This document shows, one piece after another, positions 7,501-11,091 of a DNA stretch of 11,091 nucleotides. Numbering within the stretch: position 1 is the stretch's first letter; each line of letters opens with the position of its first letter. This DNA comes from Bacillota bacterium (GTDB lineage Bacteria > Bacillota > Clostridia > Lachnospirales > Lachnospiraceae), in the NCBI GenBank assembly GCA_023421505.1, contig JAEZTJ010000060.1:1-11091 (forward strand). The letters run 5' to 3'. The notes below the pieces were generated by a model. That model was not told where the DNA came from and ran no database searches. It saw only the letters and a list, made by a program, of their open reading frames with translations. The translations under genes and the position numbers were made by a program.

Positions 7501-8647
7501 GATCATCTGTATAATAATTGATCACCTCTTTCGGATATGCGTATCCCGTTTCACTACCATAGACCGATCTACTTCTAGCTATCTTTCCGCTCTCCAGATT
7601 CTGTGTTGTCTCCACAATATTATTATTACTTGTGTCAGTAGAATAAGTATATGAGGTAATTTCACCTTTTGTATTAGTAAAACCGGAAATTTTACCCTGC
7701 GTATTATAAAAATAACTCTCACTCAGCAATTTTGCATCATTCTGATACCATTGTTTTTTTGTCAAGAAATATTTGTAAGTAGTATTTGTATAAAAATAGG
7801 AAGTAGTATATTTCGCTTTTATATTTGAATCATTATACTGTTGATTTGTTAAAGGGGCTGTTGATGTACTTAGGCCTCCCCACGGGGTATAGGTCTGGCC
7901 TGTATATAATGTCTGTACTACGGCACCATCACTAGCATACTTTGAAGTTTCAGTCTTTGTAGGCAGATATTTATAGGTACCGTCAAATGTAAGATATTTT
8001 GTAACAATCTTTTCATTATTGCTCGCCGTACTTTCCTGCTGAATTAATTGCATATCCCCATTGAATATATTCTTTATTGATAAACCATTACTATCTGTAG
8101 CTGTGGATGCGAATAAATATGCGGGGGACATCGTATCAGGATATCCTGTGCAATCACCAATGTAAGAATAGTTTACCCGATTATTGTCTCCTGCCATCCA
8201 TTCCCATACCTTAGTAGTATTATTATATTTTTGAACCCTGTCGTATCTTGCCTTAATTCTGTAATCCTCTGTCAGCCCTCCCGTTCCGAGATTTCTATTT
8301 ATCTTCTCATATTCATAAATCGTTTTTGAGCCCGGATAAGACACTGCTCCTATTAAATACCTGTCAACGGCAGCTTCCTGAGAAATATCCTTATGGATAT
8401 ATGAATATTTTACAGATGGCCAGCTATTGTTATTGTAAGTATAATAGTTCTCATACTTCGTCTGCCTGTTCATTAAATCCACGACACAATCCAAGGTAGG
8501 GTACTGGTATTGATCTATCACGCTGCCCTGGCTTTTTATTGTCTTGGTTATAAAACTACGCTTATAGGTAATGTGAAGCTGATTGGTTTCATTTGGCGCT
8601 GTCACGGTCAGCTTAATATCATTACCTTCATATGCAAATTTCACCAA
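4511..8647 (-). CDS. Rhs/YD-repeat polymorphic toxin, apparently lacking its N-terminus
   Basis: This 1378-codon frame encodes a surface or secreted polymorphic toxin of the Rhs/YD family. Residues about 230-1110 are tandem YD repeats (patterns such as YTYDNMGRIVKIQYPD, YKYDELNRIIEVKDAESH, YVYDKLNRLVEIRP), which in this family form a beta-cage enclosing the toxin. The RHS core (about 1114-1177) contains PFKYAGEVYDQETGLYYLRARYYDPSIGRF in overlapping motifs and ends in DPSG, the usual boundary and autocleavage region. Residues 1178-1284 are an Ala/Gly-rich helical pre-toxin linker with a hydrophobic stretch (VALVYATGVVIYVTYEYL). The toxin tip follows. The start is doubtful: the frame opens after a TAG with TTG GTG AAA, no Shine-Dalgarno is present, and there is no signal peptide or export domain. 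Intact relatives usually have several hundred more N-terminal residues. It may be a truncated, silent cassette or one expressed only after recombination. Confidence 0.85.
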   Translation of the reverse strand: MVKFAYEGNDIKLTVTAPNETNQLHITYKRSFITKTIKSQGSVIDQYQYPTLDCVVDLMNRQTKYENYYTYNNNSWPSVKYSYIHKDISQEAAVDRYLIGAVSYPGSKTIYEYEKINRNLGTGGLTEDYRIKARYDRVQKYNNTTKVWEWMAGDNNRVNYSYIGDCTGYPDTMSPAYLFASTATDSNGLSIKNIFNGDMQLIQQESTASNNEKIVTKYLTFDGTYKYLPTKTETSKYASDGAVVQTLYTGQTYTPWGGLSTSTAPLTNQQYNDSNIKAKYTTSYFYTNTTYKYFLTKKQWYQNDAKLLSESYFYNTQGKISGFTNTKGEITSYTYSTDTSNNNIVETTQNLESGKIARSRSVYGSETGYAYPKEVINYYTDDQGKSAQIKVSYTYNMLLGLVSSETDNANKKTSYTYDNMGRIVKIQYPDYTRIFTNEAYSVVLNYVYEDGGYADYTDNYYDGIHSGVSGTVVRSNETYTNKNTNVTSYYNQLITVYDEYGNLRQTQKYDGTKYIIDSKYSYDSNQRITASTNAEGYTITQSYNVWGQAAEITDAYGLYVSGNDFRNNRTVSFFVAKANIANYRANINSNTYKEDCVIVNYDQFGRPVSKNVYENWPNLSGELSELYTYDISGNLVSYTDPKRNLNEDGYTERYKYDELNRIIEVKDAESHITSVNYNVLGEITGISLKENTYSTTSIPLYTKSYNELGSLISKTDPSASTTRYTYNNIGLNAKITDRNGSTLTNTYDGLNRLVDSIQVSPDGTSNINHQYGYSNPYGYDEEWLYLKGTLATSNTYKYNTMGLPIQKNVSGSNCIASVQNMQYDNIGQLKSLGVGVGSKYFYSNYSYTYGRLTRVQTNGLQAATSSNNEYATYDYYPDGKLKIITYPVLANGAVLTSEYKYNALGRMTSVSNKRGSTVLSQYTYSYDANGNIISINDGKTTKTYVYDKLNRLVEIRPQNGRNITYTYDLRGNRQTKNSPDLNLELNMSGRSYTYDLENKLSATTINGNTTSMSYYADGLRAKKQTGTNYTSYVYNQSGNLVAEAQNSSAITSNYVWGPDRVLSKKDVSGGEYYYLYNGHGDVIQIVDRNGNVVNNYEYDEWGNILTSNETVSNPFKYAGEVYDQETGLYYLRARYYDPSIGRFINEDTYEGQIDNPLSLNLYSYCYNNPLIYNDPSGNGPEALALLNPEVALVYATGVVIYVTYEYLISPAGEKAIHDGGVAIYNGAVIAGKALTKAAKATAEGIINGATWVGEKIVDGASWLGDKVADAWSGFTSLFKKKPVNLPSIKKLTIDMEHIVSGHTSNGNRRDPNGNKGVFYGMTAEAINKAIKEAYGSCEKITTQGERILVRGFSKTYDIVIEMWVNVKDYVIETAYPLD
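4514..4795 (-). other. C-terminal toxin domain of the Rhs protein (predicted RNase, BECR-like)
   Basis: Residues about 1285-1378 of the Rhs protein form its toxic tip. The domain opens with LPSIKKLTIDMEHIVSGHT, then R-R-D-P-N-G-N-K-G-V-F-Y-GMT, a helix (EAINKAIKEAY), a strand with ERILVRG, and ends EMWVNVKDYVIETAYPLD. A leading H-I-x-x-G-H pair (H1297 and H1302), a conserved basic/Lys segment and a closing E-x-W-V-N...I-E-T-A-Y-P strand resemble small metal-independent RNase toxins of the BECR superfamily. Bacterial-EndoU and numbered Ntox families (my recall suggests Ntox35-like) belong to that group. Nuclease activity and family number are inferred from this motif similarity. It lacks the HNH and deaminase motifs seen in other Rhs tips. 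Confidence 0.5.
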
Positions 8648-8696
8648 ATTATTCTAATTTGTCAATATATAACTTTGTTAAATATAGGGATTATTC

Positions 8697-8702
8697 ATTA
8701 TA
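8697..8702 (-). promoter_or_regulatory. Possible -10 box upstream of the Rhs frame
   Basis: On the minus strand a perfect TATAAT lies about 50 bp before the Rhs frame, after the terminator at 8787-8818. No good -35 box is found 16-18 bases further upstream (CCATTA at 17). It could drive Rhs transcription, but in such AT-rich DNA the match may be chance. Confidence 0.25.
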
Positions 8703-8786
8703 ATAAATCTGCCTAGTCATAATGGTTTCATTCAAATTTCACTTAATTTTTATATAAAGTTAAATCCTGCCTTTTTAGCTATAGGG

Positions 8787-8818
8787 AAAAAATGGAGTGA
8801 GATTTTGATCCCACTCCA
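8787..8818 (-). terminator. Rho-independent terminator, minus strand
   Basis: TGGAGTGGGAT and ATCTCACTCCA (minus strand, from 8818-8808 and 8803-8793) pair over 11 bp with one G-U wobble and a four-base CAAA loop. Six Ts follow (8792-8787). On the plus strand the wobble becomes an A-C mismatch and no T-run follows, so it acts on minus-strand transcripts. It ends the transcript of the secreted peptidase gene and insulates the Rhs frame from it. Confidence 0.85.
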
Positions 8819-8849
8819 CCTAAAAAATATTCAACTTATATTAACTTGT

Positions 8850-8887
8850 AAATAGTATTTTTGCATACTGTTGGCCTAATACTATTT
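8850..8887. repeat. 10-bp inverted repeat downstream of the peptidase gene
   Basis: AAATAGTATT (8850-8859) and AATACTATTT (8878-8887) are perfect inverse copies separated by 18 bases. The stem is AT-rich and has no strong T-run in either direction. It may stabilise the 3' end of the peptidase mRNA or bind a protein dimer; neither can be shown. Confidence 0.4.
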
Positions 8888-9034
8888 TTACTAACAACTT
8901 AATCATAATACCTTACTATACAGATACTTTTTAATCACCGATGAAGCATCTTTTCTCAATCAATATCCAGTACCCACATAATTTCTCAATTTCCGCAACT
9001 GTATGATCTTTAATACCCTATACAATAAATTCTA

Positions 9035-10189
9035 TTATTCAACCACAATATTATACATAAAAATCTTTCTAGTACCATCAGCCATATCAAAGATTACATT
9101 AATCCTCGTTTTCCCTTTACTTTTCCCTGTTACTTTTCTGCTAGAGTTTACAGTCGCAATCTTTTTATTATCCGAAGTAAAGCTTATCTTAACTTCCTTA
9201 TATAATTTTAATGGATCCCCACTATATTCCTTAACTACTTCGAGTGAATCCGGCAATGTGACCTTAACTGTTGCTGTCTTACCCTTTTTAATCGTCTGGT
9301 TTGTCATGTCAATTTGGATTTCATTCAAGGTATCATTGATTGTAACCTCTGTTATTTCAAAGCTTTTCATTAATGTGCCTGAATATGCACCCACCCCAGT
9401 TATGATAGCCGTTGCTGTTCCTGCATTTATATTATTATAATAGGCTACAGTAAAGTCGATATTTTCCGTCAGACCGGGAATTATAACTACAGGTTTCTTT
9501 TCTGTCCCATCATAGAGAAAGCTTATCTCAGATAAGGAAGCAGTATACGTACTGATATTGAGCGCCGATGATAATTCTATTGCTTCGGTAGCTGAGGGAG
9601 CGGCCTCAAGCACCGACGGACTTGATACATACCAATAATACTTCGCATCCTTAACCTGTACCAATGCGGAAGAATTAGGTATTCTGCCCGGAAGCACCGC
9701 ATCGGACGGATCAGCTGAGTAAAACTCTCCATTGGTATAGTCCGTAAGCAGTACCGCATGAGCTCTGGGTAAATGCATCTGATCATAGATTGCAATTCCT
9801 TCCGGATGCAGGCTTAGCAATGAGATTGCTTCACTTACCGGATCAGGTCCGAAGGCAGCTTTACTAACAGTAATTCCATCGTATGTAAAAGTATATTTTA
9901 TACCTACCCCATCTATCCATGCCTGCTTCTTAACCTTATCTACGGTAATATCAGCCCATCCTGTATTGCCGGATAGCATCGCTGCCCTCCGTATAAGCAT
10001 CGTGGCAGCAACCAGCGTACATTGTTTGTCTCCGTTAATCTGTTTTAAAAATACTTCCGGTTTATTGACTTCATCAAAGGTCACCGCTCTTACCTCACGA
10101 ACCAAGCAATTACCGGATCCATATATATAAAGTACAGTTATTAAAATCAATAAAACAAAAACCGTCTTTCGCTTTTTCATCAATATCAT
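9035..10189 (-). CDS. Secreted C39-like cysteine peptidase-fold protein with Ig-like domains
   Basis: This 384-residue exported protein starts with a signal peptide (MKKRK, a hydrophobic core at about 10-22, probable cleavage after VRA near residue 35). Residues about 40-190 form a papain-like C39-type domain: Q50 and C57 in QINGDKQCTLVAATML, H144 in LPRAHAVLLTDY, and D160 in FYSADPSD provide the Gln, Cys, His and Asp/Asn of a catalytic site. Residues about 213-280 are a YDG-type surface Ig-like repeat (SFLYDGTEKKPVV, NINAGTATAIITG, YSGTLMKSFEI). Residues about 290-384 are a Big2-like domain (SFTSDNKKIATVNSSRKVTG). AGGGGG lies seven bases upstream of the ATG at 10189, favouring it over the ATG three codons later. 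No sortase motif is present. Its substrate is unknown. The position upstream of an Rhs gene suggests, without proving, a role in toxin handling at the surface. Confidence 0.75.
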   Translation of the reverse strand: MILMKKRKTVFVLLILITVLYIYGSGNCLVREVRAVTFDEVNKPEVFLKQINGDKQCTLVAATMLIRRAAMLSGNTGWADITVDKVKKQAWIDGVGIKYTFTYDGITVSKAAFGPDPVSEAISLLSLHPEGIAIYDQMHLPRAHAVLLTDYTNGEFYSADPSDAVLPGRIPNSSALVQVKDAKYYWYVSSPSVLEAAPSATEAIELSSALNISTYTASLSEISFLYDGTEKKPVVIIPGLTENIDFTVAYYNNINAGTATAIITGVGAYSGTLMKSFEITEVTINDTLNEIQIDMTNQTIKKGKTATVKVTLPDSLEVVKEYSGDPLKLYKEVKISFTSDNKKIATVNSSRKVTGKSKGKTRINVIFDMADGTRKIFMYNIVVE

Positions 10190-10255
10190 CTGGTATCCCC
10201 CTCGTTTATCAGTTGTATTAATTCCACTAATACTTGTACATTCTGTGATGAAACA

Positions 10256-10585
10256 CTATATGATTTCTATAAGCTTTTCAATATTAACTCCACTTGCAGA
10301 CTTTATTTCATCAAAATATTTTTGTGTATATAGATTTTTAACAGTATTCACTATCTCTTTTTTATTAACTTCAGTTACAAGTACCAGATTAGGATCTACT
10401 GGATAGTAGCCATCTCTATCGATACAACTATCAAAATCCTGTTGTAATCTTATCATATTATAAATCCTTAAGTTAAAAAATTGATTATCAATTTTCACAA
10501 ATACATCTACTCGAAAACCCTTATTAATTGCTTCAAACTCGGATAGTTCATCATCATATAAAAAATATATCTTTAGCTGATTCAT
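10256..10585 (-). CDS. Small soluble protein of unrecognised family; possible orphan immunity protein
   Basis: This 109-residue acidic protein has no signal peptide or membrane helix. It starts IYFLYDDELSEFEAINKGF, followed by a predicted strand VDVFVKIDNQFFNLRIYN, a polar middle (LQQDFDSCIDRDGYYPVDP) and a C-terminal helical region (VNKKEIVNTVKNLYTQKYFDEI). The ATG at 10585 has AAAGGA about ten bases upstream. It lies 66 bp before the secreted peptidase gene on the same strand and may be co-transcribed with it. The size, alpha/beta make-up and place in a polymorphic toxin locus are those of an immunity protein, but I recognise no specific family and see no convincing toxin gene just upstream. 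A protein unrelated to toxins remains possible. Confidence 0.6.
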   Translation of the reverse strand: MNQLKIYFLYDDELSEFEAINKGFRVDVFVKIDNQFFNLRIYNMIRLQQDFDSCIDRDGYYPVDPNLVLVTEVNKKEIVNTVKNLYTQKYFDEIKSASGVNIEKLIEII

Positions 10586-10931
10586 AATAATATCATCCTT
10601 TCATGATTGTATTACTTCTAAATTATGAGCTGTTACCCATTAGCCACTCCAAAATGTTATTCAGATGCGCTATTTCTATGATTTACTTTATTATTACAGA
10701 TATATAATAAATGCTTAAAAATAAAATCTAAGTTCAAATATATGAGTGTTTTACCATTCACTTTTTTATTATTACTTTTTATACTCTATAGTTTCCTTAA
10801 CATTATACAATTCATCACTTATCCTAGTATTAATTATTTAATAGATTCCCCTTTTTGTCAATAATTCGAATGTCACAATTCTAAATTAGTCTATCCAAAT
10901 CCAATAATGAGAAATACTTCAAACGAATGAC

Positions 10932-10993
10932 ACCCCAACGCTTGACAAAGCGCCTTTAAAAGTCAAAAAAGGTTCTATAATAAATATTGGGGT
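10932..10993 (+). promoter_or_regulatory. Possible antiterminator arrangement before the terminator
   Basis: ACCCCAA at 10932-10938 is the exact complement of TTGGGGT at 10987-10993, which also forms the left arm of the terminator stem. Between them CGCTT-GACA-AAGCG (10939-10952) makes a small hairpin. In plus-strand RNA the two pairings exclude each other, as in attenuators. Only seven bases are involved and no downstream gene is visible, so this is speculative. Confidence 0.25.
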
Positions 10994-11017
10994 AGTACTT
11001 TACCCCGATATTTTTTT
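10982..11017 (+). terminator. Strong hairpin with T-run, plus strand
   Basis: AAATATTGGGGTA (10982-10994) pairs with TACCCCGATATTT (11001-11013) over 13 bp, including one T-G wobble that works only in plus-strand RNA, around a six-base loop. Seven Ts lie at 11011-11017. In the plus direction this is a textbook intrinsic terminator. Yet no plus-strand gene is seen upstream of it. It may end a small RNA, or it may act less well on minus-strand transcripts entering from the right. Confidence 0.65.
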
Positions 11018-11091
11018 ACATTAAAATGCACTTATAACCAGCCTGCCTATTCTTTCGGTTCTGCGGCAACATTTCTGAAAGAAGGTAGATT

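Larger units (their letters stand above)
8648..9034. other. Intergenic region between the peptidase and Rhs genes
   Basis: These 387 bases contain no ORF that I can support on either strand. They hold two inverted repeats (8850-8887 and 8787-8818), the second a convincing minus-strand terminator, and a lone TATAAT. I searched the minus strand just upstream of the Rhs frame for YD-repeat or signal-peptide coding that could supply the missing N-terminus. Only stop-rich frames were found. The lost part is therefore not one simple frameshift away. Confidence 0.6.
10586..11091. other. AT-rich stretch at the right edge without a supported gene
   Basis: No ORF with a ribosome binding site and plausible protein sequence is visible in these roughly 500 bases. 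On the minus strand just before the 109-residue gene, a short open stretch (about 10675-10622) encodes IEIAHLNNILEWLMGNSS and a stop. It might be the tail of a lost upstream toxin but is too short to call. Bases 10690-10860 are very AT-rich. The only strong structure is the hairpin with a T-run at 10982-11017. The last 75 bases are open in more than one frame and may be the end of a gene outside the window. Confidence 0.45.

Noticed and set aside
4511..8647. Repetitive YD coding read as a possible CRISPR or DNA repeat array
   Set aside because: The periodicity is at protein level with variable unit lengths. No identical spaced DNA repeats were seen.
9003..9440. A 145-codon hydrophobic plus-strand frame opposite the peptidase gene
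   Set aside because: It looks like a membrane protein but is antisense to the Ig-like domains, whose minus-strand sequence is clearly protein-like. There is no Shine-Dalgarno.
10942..10981. TTGACA and TATAAT as a plus-strand promoter before the terminator
   Set aside because: The two hexamers are 28 bases apart, far from the usual 16-18, so they do not form one sigma-70-type promoter.
10906..11028. Plus-strand open stretch encoding APLKVKKGSIINIGVVLYP before a stop
   Set aside because: It has about 40 codons without a start or ribosome binding site and runs through the terminator hairpin, so it is most likely chance.

Overview
The window is AT-rich DNA with AAGGAGG-type ribosome binding sites, TTG/ATG starts and cell-surface protein families typical of Gram-positive Clostridia. 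A Lachnospiraceae-like host is my best guess, from the style of the transposases and the secreted Big2/YDG-type protein. No 16S rRNA gene or other marker is present, so the host is inferred. Every gene I can support lies on the minus strand, so the biological reading order runs from right to left.

Right part (10586-8648). After about 500 bp without a convincing gene comes a 109-residue soluble protein of unrecognised family (10585-10256). It is followed 66 bp later by a secreted protein (10189-9035) with a signal peptide, a C39-like papain-fold peptidase domain and two bacterial Ig-like modules. A strong minus-strand terminator (8818-8787) closes this transcription unit.

Centre (8647-4057). 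A 1378-codon Rhs/YD-repeat polymorphic toxin ends in an RHS core, an Ala/Gly-rich helical linker and a roughly 94-residue C-terminal toxin domain. The toxin domain resembles the small RNase toxins of the BECR (barnase-EndoU-colicin E5/D-RelE) group. An AAGGAGG overlapping its stop codon leads directly into a 147-residue partner gene, the probable cognate immunity protein. The Rhs reading frame starts abruptly with no ribosome binding site, signal peptide or recognisable N-terminal domain, so it is probably 5'-truncated or recently rearranged.

Left part (4000-1). This is a graveyard of insertion sequences laid over an older toxin/immunity cassette. An IS256-family transposase with three frameshifts has lost its C-terminus exactly where an IS5/IS1182-like element begins. 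That element carries an intact transposase. On its far side it abuts the last 14 codons of a vanished toxin gene, whose TAA overlaps the ATG of an orphan CdiI-type immunity gene (1191-817). Further left are a decayed IS66 TnpA fragment and the 5' end of a second copy of the same IS5/IS1182-like element, in the same orientation. The two copies bracket the orphan immunity gene like the arms of a composite transposon.

Taken together, this is a polymorphic toxin locus: one apparently complete toxin tip plus immunity gene, one orphan immunity gene whose toxin was destroyed by transposition, and one small gene upstream that may be another immunity protein. The secreted cysteine-peptidase-like protein beside the Rhs gene is a plausible but unproven surface partner.
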